A stretch of 8,969 bases of DNA from Sodalis-like endosymbiont of Proechinophthirus fluctus (GTDB taxonomy: Bacteria; Pseudomonadota; Gammaproteobacteria; Enterobacterales; Enterobacteriaceae), in NCBI RefSeq assembly GCF_001602625.1, contig NZ_LECR01000023.1, positions 52,640-61,608 of the forward strand, read 5' to 3'. The notes under the pieces were generated by a model. It made no database searches. It was given only the letters and a program-made list of their open reading frames with translations, and was not told the origin of the DNA. Within the stretch, counting starts at the first letter, position 1. Every line of letters starts with the position of its first letter. Shown here piece by piece: positions 1 through 7,227 of the stretch. Made by a program: the position numbers and the translations under genes.

Positions 1-407
1 CCGCCAGACAGCGTAGCGGGGTAGTGATTGATAAACTCCCCCAGGCCGTAGCGTCTGGCTAGAGCCACGCCTTGCGCACGCTGCGCCTGGCTAGCGCCGC
101 CGTTGATAACCGCTCCTAGTACAATGTTGTCGATGACCGTCTTCCACGGCAACAGTAAATCTTTTTGCAGCATATAGCCAACGTGGCCGCTGCTGCCAGT
201 CACGTCGCGGCCGTCGATCAGAATTTGGCCGCTGTCCGGGGCTAATACGCCAGAAATGACATTGAATAATGTACTTTTGCCGCAGCCGGAGGGACCGACT
301 AAGCAAATAAATTCCCCTTGCCACACTTCCAGATCCGTCGGCGCCAGCGCGGTGAATGCACCGAAACTGCGGCAAACCTGGCGTAACGCTAATTTCACGG
401 CGGACAT
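1..407 (-). CDS. ABC transporter ATP-binding subunit, sulfonate/nitrate/pyrimidine-precursor type (partial, 3' end outside window)
   Basis: This is the nucleotide-binding subunit of an ABC importer; it would hydrolyse ATP on the cytoplasmic face of a permease fed by a periplasmic binding protein. The first 135 codons are open and unbroken. Walker A reads GPSGCGKST at residues 38-46, the Q-loop is MLQKDLLLPW (Gln81), and the signature LSGG begins at about residue 133, exactly at the window edge. The D-loop, Walker B and H-loop lie outside. The LQKDLLLPW Q-loop is typical of the TauB/SsuB/ThiZ-like group, but substrate cannot be told from this half. The start at 407 is chosen because similarity to the family begins there and an AAGGGG ribosome site lies at 414-419. 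The frame is open further upstream, but that stretch looks nothing like an ABC domain. No partner permease or binding-protein gene is recognisable upstream. Whether the gene is intact beyond the edge is unknown. Confidence 0.85.
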   Translation of the reverse strand, partial: MSAVKLALRQVCRSFGAFTALAPTDLEVWQGEFICLVGPSGCGKSTLFNVISGVLAPDSGQILIDGRDVTGSSGHVGYMLQKDLLLPWKTVIDNIVLGAVINGGASQAQRAQGVALARRYGLGEFINHYPATLSG

Positions 408-578
408 CAGCAGCCCCTTGTTAAGCCTCGGCAAAAAATCGGCGACGAATATATTTTGGCGCCACCCCGCGGTTGGTACGCCGGAGGTATACGCCCTTGT
501 TCCATTTTTGTTAATGGAGCGCCAAATTGCAAAGTGTGATCGGCGGCAAGCGCAGAAAATTGCATGGAATAGCTGCCG

Positions 579-749
579 GAGCACCGATGAACAGCAAGTG
601 AAGGTGCTCACGCTGGCTACCCTTACGGCGTCTGCCGGGGTAGTGACGGTGTCCTGCTACTCAGCCTTCATTCATTGTGTCAGACATTGTGTCAGGCGGG
701 TTTTTCAACGCAACAACCTTAGACAGACTTTACACGTCACGGCGTGTAA
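579..749. other. Cluster of three hairpins (possible leader RNA of the ABC gene)
   Basis: Three inverted repeats lie close together. Hairpin 1 pairs GAGCACC (579-585) with GGTGCTC (603-609), 17-base loop. Hairpin 2 is compound: CTACCC (617-622) pairs with GGGTAG (638-643) and inside it CGGC (626-629) pairs with GCCG (634-637), leaving a GTCT tetraloop and a TTA bulge. Hairpin 3 pairs TTACACG (730-736) with CGTGTAA (743-749), 6-base loop. Read on the minus strand they would lie in a roughly 480-base 5' leader between the extended -10 at 898-906 and the ABC start. No known riboswitch consensus was recognised. Inverted repeats are symmetric, so the strand is not decided by the pairing alone. Confidence 0.35.
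673..695 (+). repeat. Two-copy tandem repeat of CATTGTGTCAG
   Basis: CATTGTGTCAG occurs at 673-683 and again at 685-695, separated by one A, so the period is 12 bases. It lies between hairpins 2 and 3 of the intergenic cluster. The copies are identical over 11 bases. They could be paired protein-binding sites or simple slippage; nothing in the sequence separates these. Confidence 0.6.
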
Positions 750-817
750 GGATATAGCGCCTTTTCGGGTCAGACAGAAGTTGCGTCTCAGCGGGTACGG
801 TGGCTGACGAGCGGCGA

Positions 818-845
818 TTGCACTTGTACCGCGTTGACTTATAAT
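818..845 (+). promoter_or_regulatory. Candidate plus-strand promoter upstream of hemB
   Basis: TTGCAC (818-823) and a perfect TATAAT (840-845) are separated by 16 bases, a good sigma-70 arrangement. It faces hemB but would give an untranslated leader of about 275 bases, so it may not be the main hemB promoter. Confidence 0.35.
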
Positions 846-897
846 ACCACACAGTGTTTCCTTTTTCGCGGCCTGCACCTATGTTGTCGCTAGGTTG

Positions 898-906
898 ATT
901 ATATCA
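898..906 (-). promoter_or_regulatory. Extended -10 element facing the ABC gene
   Basis: On the minus strand the sequence reads TGATATAAT: a perfect TATAAT (898-903) preceded by the TGn extension (904-906). Extended -10 promoters can act without a good -35, and none is seen here. Transcription would start near 890 and run through the hairpin cluster to the ABC start at 407. Confidence 0.4.
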
Positions 907-928
907 GAAATTGGCACATCGCTGGACG

Positions 929-954
929 TTGACCCTCTGAAAGTGTCGTACAAT
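929..954 (+). promoter_or_regulatory. Alternative candidate hemB promoter
   Basis: TTGACC (929-934) and TACAAT (949-954) lie closer to hemB than the element at 818-845, but the 14-base spacer is shorter than the usual 16-18. A small inverted repeat, CCTCT (934-938) with AGAGG (956-960), brackets the -10. Confidence 0.25.
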
Positions 955-1128
955 GAGAGGTACTACCCCAGCCGCCCGCGTGTTGTCGTGGGCAAAAGCG
1001 ATGCTATCACTTTTCGTCATCTTTGATATTATTGCCAGATTGTATCCTAGCGGAGCTTAATGTCTTGGACCTGTTCCTTGTTCGGCCATTTTGTCGCAAT
1101 CAATGCTTAGCCACTAGCAGGAGAAAAG

Positions 1129-2103
1129 ATGTCCAGTGTTTATCCAGTTTCACGCCTGCGCCGTTTGCGCCATAATACTGCTTTGCGCACTTTGTTCCAA
1201 GAAACCGAGGTGCAGTTAAGCTCTCTGGTACTGCCGATATTCGTCGAGGAGAAGGTTAGCGACTATGTGCCGGTATCCGCCATGCCTGGCGTGGTCAGAA
1301 TACCGGAATCACGTTTGGCCTTTGAAATCGAGCGCTATGCCAGAGCAGGTATTCAATCCGTCATGACTTTCGGCATCTCACATCATCTGGATGAGGTTGG
1401 CAGCGATACTTGGCATGAAAGCGGATTGGTGGCGCGGATGGTGCGCATTTGTAAAGAGACGATGCCCGAGATGATCGTGATGTCCGACACCTGCTTTTGC
1501 GAATACACCACCCATGGTCATTGCGGCGTTGTACACGATAACGAGGTCGACAACGACGCTACGCTTGTGAATTTGGGGCGTCAGGCGGTGTCAGCGGCGA
1601 ACGCCGGTGCGGATTTTATCGCCCCATCGGCGGCGATGGACGGGCAGGTGCAGGCGATACGCGCTGCCCTTGATAGCGCCGGTTTCACCGACACTGCGAT
1701 CATGGCGTATTCCACCAAATTTGCCTCGGCATTTTATGGCCCGTTCCGCGAAGCCGGCGGCACTACCTTGAAGGGCAACCGCAAAAGCTATCAAATGAAC
1801 CCGATGAACCGCCGCGAAGCGATTCGCGAGTCGCTACTGGATGAGCAGGAGGGGGCCGACGCGCTGATGGTGAAGCCGGCCGGAGCTTTTTTAGACACTA
1901 TCCGCGATATCCGCGAGGCAACCTATTTGCCTCTCGCGGCATATCAGGTAAGCGGAGAATACGCGATGATAAAATTCGCCGCGGCCGCCGGCGCCATTGA
2001 TGAACGGCAAATCGTGCGTGAAACCCTAGGTGCCATCAAGCGCGCAGGAGCAGATATTATCCTCAGTTATTTCGCCATGGATATTGCCGAACAGGGTTTT
2101 TGA
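1129..2103 (+). CDS. hemB: Porphobilinogen synthase (delta-aminolevulinic acid dehydratase)
   Basis: HemB condenses two 5-aminolevulinate molecules to porphobilinogen, the second committed step of haem and sirohaem synthesis, in the cytoplasm. The 324-residue product has the same length as the E. coli enzyme. The Zn-binding loop [15 protein letters not shown] carries Cys122, Cys124 and Cys132. The two Schiff-base lysines are Lys197 in [12 protein letters not shown] and Lys249 in LMVKPAGAF, spaced as in E. coli (195 and 247). The [15 protein letters not shown] segment at residues 217-231 is also typical. The ATG follows an AGGAGA ribosome site (1119-1124) at normal distance. There are no internal stops or shifts, in sharp contrast to the next 6 kb. 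It stands alone: the upstream gene is divergent and downstream are relics. No convincing intrinsic terminator follows the TGA. Confidence 0.98.
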   Translation: MSSVYPVSRLRRLRHNTALRTLFQETEVQLSSLVLPIFVEEKVSDYVPVSAMPGVVRIPESRLAFEIERYARAGIQSVMTFGISHHLDEVGSDTWHESGLVARMVRICKETMPEMIVMSDTCFCEYTTHGHCGVVHDNEVDNDATLVNLGRQAVSAANAGADFIAPSAAMDGQVQAIRAALDSAGFTDTAIMAYSTKFASAFYGPFREAGGTTLKGNRKSYQMNPMNRREAIRESLLDEQEGADALMVKPAGAFLDTIRDIREATYLPLAAYQVSGEYAMIKFAAAAGAIDERQIVRETLGAIKRAGADIILSYFAMDIAEQGF

Positions 2104-2483
2104 TTAACGACACCCAGCGCGGTTTCGGGCACCCGCCGGCGTTATACTCACCTATTATTGCTATGATCTTGGCACAGGTAAGCAAGTCCAGATCGCGGGT
2201 TGATATGTAGCCCAGCTCAGCTTGCGGATACGGTGATGATGTCAAAGACTAAAAATGTTTTGTATAATGAAAGGATGGACCTTACCGCTCACCCTAATCA
2301 GGGTGAGATCTGCCTGAGCGACTTTCATAGAAGATCCCTTAATGGTGGAGGCGCGGGTGTTTGGCATGTTGCCGCATCACTCTCACTCCTCCAGTACGGT
2401 TATTGAGACTTTTCTGATTGATATAAAAGGGATTATAAAGTAAATCAACTAGTATCTCCTCCACGGGATGTTCCGTAGAGTAA
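2104..2483. other. Non-coding or fully eroded stretch after hemB
   Basis: No gene is recognisable. A TATAAT lies at 2263-2268 without a plausible -35. A perfect palindromic hairpin follows at 2288-2307. A short plus-strand frame from an ATG at 2343 to a TAA at 2442 reads about 33 residues (beginning MVEARVFGMLPHHSHSSS) and looks protein-like, but I cannot match it to a family. Confidence 0.4.
2288..2307. repeat. Perfect 8-bp hairpin with AATC loop
   Basis: CTCACCCT (2288-2295) pairs perfectly with AGGGTGAG (2300-2307) around a four-base loop. No T-run follows on either strand, so it is not a standard intrinsic terminator. It lies 19 bases downstream of an isolated TATAAT, which would place it in a 5' leader or operator position for whatever gene once followed. 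Confidence 0.5.
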
Positions 2484-2686
2484 ATGCTGCGCCAGCTTGA
2501 AGCTATCAAATTCAGCTATGAATTATCGTTATATACGCCTGAGGCATTGCAGCCAAGCGGGGACATTATCATCCCGCTGCCACGTACTATAGAAGGCGCG
2601 TGGGCGTTGCTGGCGGATAGCGGCGCTATAGACTGATACTACAAGACCTACACGGATCCGCTACGGGTGGTAAAAGGAGGAGTAAG
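2484..2686 (+). pseudogene. Unidentified gene relic, first of an apparent pair
   Basis: An ATG at 2484 opens a frame of 50 codons ending at TGA 2634-2636, after which the same frame continues in protein-like fashion (YYKTYTDPLRVVKGG). The first part includes SYELSLYTPEALQPSGD and then IIIPLPRTIEGAWALLADSG, with balanced codon use. This looks like one small protein of about 65-70 residues interrupted by a stop. I do not recognise the family. A strong ribosome site for a second frame lies inside its 3' end, which suggests a two-gene operon with overlap. Function is unknown; an intact small gene ending at 2636 cannot be excluded. Confidence 0.4.
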
Positions 2687-3080
2687 GTGTCGCAATCCCG
2701 CTGCCAGCATACCTTGTAGCTGTTGTGTTTGTTTGAGCAACCCATCAGGCTACATATTGAGTTGCTATTGCAAAAGCTGCCGCAGACCGTGTTGGCGATG
2801 GAAACGTAATGAACATCCACCAAGCCGAGCCTATCTCAAAATCTCGCTGCCTTACGAGCAGCGCGGCTGATCTACGCCAGCCGTGATACGAAGTTGGTGA
2901 TGTATGCGCTAAGCGAAGGACTATCTAGCCATCTAGTCGAGGCACTTTCGGCTCTGGTGAACAGAGCGGCGCTATAACCCCACGGCGTCTTAACCTTACC
3001 AGTTTGAGGAGGTTGCTTTATTCGCCGCATCAAGGTGATGAATTGGTGTTTGCGACTTTGTATTCGCTGTATGAGATTTG
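2687..3080 (+). pseudogene. Unidentified gene relic, second of an apparent pair
   Basis: A GTG at 2687 follows AGGAGG (2675-2680) at ideal spacing. The frame reads VSQSRCQHTL, a stop, then helical stretches such as EQPIRLHIELLLQKLPQTVL, two stops, and LAALRAARLIYASRDTKL followed by VMYALSEGLSSHLVEALSAL, so one frame stays protein-like for about 290 bases despite four stops. Near 2997-3068 fragments in other frames (YQFEEVALFAASR, GDELVFATLYSLYE) suggest the gene went on after frameshifts. It would be a mostly helical, soluble protein. I cannot assign a family. A minus-strand open frame over the same bases is treated as a shadow. Confidence 0.4.
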
Positions 3081-3469
3081 AGCGTGCTGCTGACCAATAG
3101 CCGCGCCGAACTACCGACAACAGCGAAGGGCTTCCCACCGCGATAGGCCCTAAGCGGCAACGAGCCCTGGTAGCCGCCGCATACGCCTCTGCAGTTGAGG
3201 ATACTCGCTGCAGCACCAACACTGGTCCAGATACTCCGAGGGAGTAATCATTGCGAGCCAAGCTCGAGGACTGTCCCACTATCCACCCGACTGCAATATC
3301 AGTGATATCAGTCAATTGTTATCTTAATGCGCTAATAATATTAACATTCCAGCAATAGATACTTATCTTTTTTACTCTATCCTGTACATTGAAAGCATGT
3401 ATTCAATCTGAGAAAAAATATTTAACTTACTTAATATTAAAGATAATTAATATATAGCATGAGTTATAA
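3081..3469. other. Eroded stretch with an AT-rich end
   Basis: From 3081 to about 3300 the sequence is GC-balanced, with only short open frames on the plus strand and no family match. From about 3310 to 3469 it turns strongly AT-rich and reads like an upstream region, just before the ATG at 3470. No clear promoter with both boxes was found. Confidence 0.35.
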
Positions 3470-4905
3470 ATGAGTTCTGATTTTATTCACTTTCATCAAC
3501 TGATCGATCCAGAATTTCATCAACAGTCGGTACTGGATCTTGGCTCTATTCATAAATAGCCAGATATTTTCCAAGATATTCTTATAAGGAGGAGTAGTCG
3601 AGGGATTTACCTTAAATGAAGGGAACGTGGACGTAGCGCCGATACGGCGTTTCCTCTGTCAGGCGCTGCTGAAATACAGTTATTTATCTTTCATGTTAGG
3701 CTCGTTAAATGAAAAAACGTTTGAGGCATTTTCTCATCTCTTTGGTTCACTCTGTTTTTCCAGTAATCCTCAGGCTCCGCCCGGCTGGCACAGGGAAATG
3801 AATACTATTTTATTCTTCGCACAAGAAAACCAGGACAAATTATATTTAGCATATCGACCAGGCGTATCGGTCCGATCTACAAAAGTTTACCGCGTTACAT
3901 GAGGTGAAACGCTGTTTGCCGGTGCCACTGCAGCTTATCGTCTGCTGGATCCGACCTTGGCGGATTGGCTTAAAATATTTAGCGTTATCCACGATGGGGA
4001 TCAGATAAGCTTTATTCCATGTCTTATCGCGAGCCGGAAAATTAATATATGCACACCAGAAAGCACTGTAGTTATTATTGCTGCTGGTGCGCATCTACTC
4101 CGAAATAGGTGCTAAGCATCTTTTTTCCCTGCGAACTGTATGATCCTGGGGTTGCCGCGTATTATCATCGACCATGTCTTGCATATCGTATTTGAATATA
4201 TGCGATCCACAGAAAGTGGCGGCCCATACTACTGACGAGACGGCGGCACACTAATATGTGATAACTGTATGATGCAGTATCATGGACATTTAATTATGGC
4301 AGCCAGGAACGCGTTATGTACTATACGGTCATTGATTGAGTTAGTGGCGACTATTATGAATCATTCTAATAAAGTTCACCAGTTTTGGAAATATTTTTCT
4401 TCTAGGTCATTGATAGAAATATCCTAGGAGCACTGTCAAAAAAACACCTGAGGCATATTTTTTCTCTGTTGCTGATATTTTATTTCAAAGCCGCAAAAAT
4501 GGCAACTTACCAGACTTAATGATCATCATATTTTCTCCTCATTCCAAAAGTATTTGGATACTATGATTAATGCGTCATCTGAAACTATATAAGAAAAACG
4601 GTTTTAAAATTAATATTATCCTGAATAAGTATAACATAGCTTATATCGATTTCTCTACCGGTAAAGATGATTTTTTCTAATATGTAGATATTACTATGTA
4701 GCTATTCCGGCCATTTCCTAGTTTAAACAGTAGTGGTCGAGGATCGCTCTTCTGTGGAATGTACTTAATTTTGAATCCGATCGATATTGTGCTAAGAGAT
4801 CCCGAGATCAAGACGATTACCGATATGTAGAGAAAACACTGCTCACCGATACTATTTCCGGCGGCTGAGAATTATCTAAATGGCTCTTTGAGCATCAAAG
4901 CCTGA
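3470..4905 (+). pseudogene. Large unidentified, heavily broken gene (one or two relics)
   Basis: The relic starts at ATG 3470 (MSSDFIHFHQLIDPEFHQQS) and breaks at TAG 3557-3559. It continues in other frames: PDIFQDILIRRSSRGIYLK, then a 91-codon stretch at 3627-3899 with LCQALLKYSYLSFMLGSLNE and FAQENQDKLYLAYRPGV, then AAYRLLDPTLADWLKIFSVI near 3930. A second readable block runs in one frame from 4444 to 4905 with four internal stops, including PEAYFFSVADILFQSRKNGN, LYKKNGFKINIILNKY and YLILNPIDIVLRDPEIKTI. A frame just before it (DRNILGALSKK, from 4412) joins through a run of seven A at 4438-4444, as expected if one A was lost. Composition is AT-richer than the flanks, which hints at acquired DNA. 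The LYLAYRPG pattern faintly recalls large Gram-negative toxins of the dermonecrotic type, but this is weak. Two neighbouring genes remain possible. Confidence 0.45.
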
Positions 4906-5116
4906 ATATGAAAAAGATGACAATAAAATCGTCCAGCGTGCGGGACGCCAGCTCTGCCGGCCATGGACGTGAGTCTGGGAAGTGCGTCATAACGCTCAGT
5001 GCGAATATCACGGCATATTTGCTGGAACTGACGGTATTGATCCAGGTTAACGGTTAAACTGACCGAGCGTTATTGGGGCCAAGGCGCTCACGCATGGCGT
5101 CGGGGAGACGACCACT
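4906..5116. other. Eroded stretch before the acyltransferase relic
   Basis: A short plus-strand frame of about 49 codons begins at ATG 4909 (MKKMTIKSSSVRDASSAG) and stops near 5058. It has no family match. This is where the N-terminal membrane segments and catalytic histidine region of the following acyltransferase would be expected, and they are not readable. Confidence 0.3.
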
Positions 5117-5870
5117 TTTTACCGACGGCGCATCTACCCGCCTATTGCCGATGTATTTCGTCACGGTGGCAGTGTATTTACTGTCCGACGATATCGATTT
5201 TATTGCGAATATGAACGGCGGCTATCTGCCGCGTTCTCTGTCCTCCTGGATATTTGTCAGCGGCATGATGTTCACCGATAGTAAGCCCATCTGTCTGATA
5301 CTCTGTATCGTGTTCTGAATGTTAGCCATGGAGTTAAGTTTTATCTACTATTTCCATTGCTGATGATATTTTTCCGGCGACGTATACAGTGACTGATGGT
5401 GCTGAGCGCGGTGATCATCGTGCTGCTAGAGGGTTACACTGGGCGCGGGCGATCCCGGCGGAGTAGTACAGTATCTTGTCTGCGTTCGATTGCGGCATGC
5501 TGACTGCCACCTTGCACACCAGTCAGGATTTTAAGGCCGAGACGACGGCGTTACTCAGTCAGGCCGGGGTGGAAACACGTACTGGCCGGAGTAGCGCTGG
5601 GAAGCGTACGGTTTTTTCTTAATCACCGCGAGCGGCAATGAACTGTTTGGCGCATTGCGCAGTCAGTCGCTGCGCTTTGGTGGGATCATAAGCTATAGCA
5701 GTTATTTACTGCACGGTCTGTTGACCATCAGTTTCCATTAGATTTATCCCCTCTGAGGGCCTTTTATCGCCTTGTCTCTCGCCTTTGTAGCGGTGTTTAT
5801 ATCACCAGCGACGCTTATGTTTATCAACGTCGAGGCCTTGTTTGTTTATACAGTTAGGCTATCAGGCTAA
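5117..5870 (+). pseudogene. Acyltransferase-3 family membrane protein relic (OafA/YrhL-like)
   Basis: Intact members are multi-pass inner-membrane enzymes that transfer acyl groups to surface glycans. The family pattern FYRRRIYRLLPMYFVTVAVY can be rebuilt by joining FYRRRIY (from 5117) in one frame to RLLPMYFVTV in the next, with a frameshift near 5135-5140. The C-terminal part lies in one frame from 5610 to the TAA at 5868-5870: ELFGALRSQSL, RFGGIISYSSYLLHGLL, then FIALSLAFVAVFISPATLMF and NVEALFV. The GxISYSxYLLH motif is characteristic of the last membrane region of the family. That segment has two in-frame stops (TAG, TGA). The N-terminal catalytic part is missing or unreadable. It ends tail-to-tail with the minus-strand siderophore relic, overlapping by 17 bases. 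It cannot make a working enzyme. Confidence 0.7.
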
Positions 5871-6525
5871 GGGTCTCCCACTGCAGGCTGCAAGTATGAA
5901 TTAAATAGCGGCGAATGGTTTTCACCTCTGACGATTCATAGGCGATCCAGCCGTAGAACGCCGAATACGCCGGCCCGGCGCTTTCCCACATCTGCTCAAA
6001 AGCTCCGACCAATAGGATAGCCTGCGCCGCCTCATCCATATGGGCACGTGGCTCATCCATGGGGATTACTAGTCGGGTTTGCAGCGCCGTCAGCAATGAC
6101 TAACCATAAGGCTGATGGAACTGATGGGGGCTGCTGGCGCGCCAGCCAATGGATGGTAGCGAAAGATAATGATCCAGGTTCTGGAAATCGGTACTGAGCA
6201 GCACTTCAAAAAACGCCTGTACCCGCGGTGGTGTCGGCAGCAAAGCCAAGGATTTCAGTATCCCCAGCGCCGCGGTCAGCGCGGTTTCATCAGCAACCAG
6301 TAGCACCGGCGCACCGCGTCCGTCAGGGGGTTCATTCAAGGCTGCCGCTATGGCCATTGAATGTGGTATTGAACGTGATAAACTGCAGGAGGGCTTCGGA
6401 GCAGGCCTGGATAACCTAGTGCGACGCCTGGCCGTTGTCGCCATGCATCGAATTCGATACCTACTTTACCCTGCTCAGGACAGGCATTGCGCAAGGCATA
6501 GGTGCGCAGCGGAGGACGCCGCTAG
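5854..6525 (-). pseudogene. Siderophore-interacting protein relic (ViuB/YqjH-like flavin ferric-siderophore reductase)
   Basis: Family members are cytoplasmic FAD proteins that release iron from ferric siderophores using NAD(P)H. The FAD-binding motif is clear as RPPLRTYALRNACPEQGKV (RTY at about 6506-6498). The next family motif, HGDNGQAS (6445-6422), is in a different frame. The NAD(P)H-binding domain is in a third frame: APVLLVADETALTAALGIL, then PRVQAFFEVL, and near the C terminus FYGWIAYESSEVKTIRRYL followed by LQWETLSLIA. That last frame runs to the TAA at 5854-5856 and is broken only by one TAG at 6100-6102. The usual YWR end is lost just after LIA. At least two frameshifts and one stop make this a pseudogene. 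The N-terminal third is unreadable, though YPVIVVLRF near 6640 could be its remnant. The convergent acyltransferase relic overlaps its 3' end. Confidence 0.8.
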
Positions 6526-7227
6526 GCGGATAATACCAACCAGGGTACCATTCCCTATTATCCACCAAGAGTGTGAGCTTGCCGTTGGCCATTTTCCGTG
6601 ACGCATTCGCTGTAAAAAACGCAACACTACAATGACGGGGTAATCACATATCTTTCTTTCATCGTTACATCAAAAATCTTACAACTCAATGACCCTGATG
6701 ATACTCACTCCTTACATCGCCTGTTGCGCGGAATACTGCCGATAGCGCGCAGCTTTATCATGACAATTAAAGCTAAATAGAAATAATTTTATATTTTATT
6801 CAATGCTGGCTTCAGCCTAGTGTCATCACTGATACTAGAACATCCTGAAAGGATGGGCAGCAACAGCGTCGCCGGTGTCGTTGACGCTGAGCATATTTTG
6901 CTTACCTTAGCGAAAAAACTAATTTCAAACCCTTAAACATCCGGACTAAGGTATCAGTGAATTATTGCCGGCAGGCGTTTCCTTCCTGAGTCAAACGACA
7001 TCGGCATTTGGTTCAGCGGGAGGTTAGACCCGCATTACCTCGAAGCGCTATGCTCCGGGGCGAGAGGAACATCGACCTGGTCATAATGCGGTCGCCTGTC
7101 GGGTGCGTTGATGGCGTCTGCCATAACGATCTTCGACGGAGGTTATCGGCAACTGTGCATATATGGAGGAATGCCTTGCGCGCCAGGGGATATGCTACGG
7201 ACAGCACCCTGTTTAATAAGGAGTAAT
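6526..7227. other. Eroded stretch between siderophore and permease relics
   Basis: About 700 bases with no clear gene. 6600-6840 is AT-rich and may include the 5' region of the siderophore relic. On the plus strand, fragments such as GSNSVAGVVDAEHILLTLAK (about 6857-6916) and DIGIWFSGRLDPHYLEAL (about 6999-7052) look protein-like and lie just upstream of the SsuC-like relic. That is where a binding protein or flavin monooxygenase would sit in a sulfonate operon. The second fragment faintly resembles the N terminus of SsuD-type monooxygenases, but it is too short to call. Confidence 0.3.

Larger units (their letters stand above)
408..1128. other. Divergent intergenic region between the ABC gene and hemB
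   Basis: This 721-base gap has no convincing gene. On the minus strand a short open frame ends with TAA at 421-423, fourteen bases before the ABC start, but its residues match no family I know and it has a stop about 34 codons further up. What it does hold is listed separately: a hairpin cluster at 579-749, an 11-base tandem repeat at 673-695, a minus-strand extended -10 at 898-906, and two candidate plus-strand promoters. It may be a true regulatory spacer or an eroded gene. Confidence 0.5.

Noticed and set aside
597..671. Possible TPP riboswitch on the minus strand
   Set aside because: GAAGGCTGAG and CCAGCGT resemble TPP-switch pieces, but the core ACCTGATCTGGATAATGCC segment is absent and the spacing is wrong.
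256..807. Plus-strand open frame of 183 codons
   Set aside because: Its first third is antisense to the ABC ATPase gene, whose Walker A and Q-loop prove the minus strand; the rest has no family pattern and no ribosome site.
1591..1794. Minus-strand open frame inside hemB
   Set aside because: It is fully antisense to conserved hemB codons and has no family resemblance.
2872..3315. Minus-strand open frame of 147 codons
   Set aside because: It overlaps plus-strand relic frames that look more protein-like, has no ribosome site I can see, and matches no family. It remains the longest unexplained open frame in the graveyard.
6350..6601. Plus-strand open frame of 83 codons
   Set aside because: Antisense to the FAD-binding motif of the siderophore-interacting relic.
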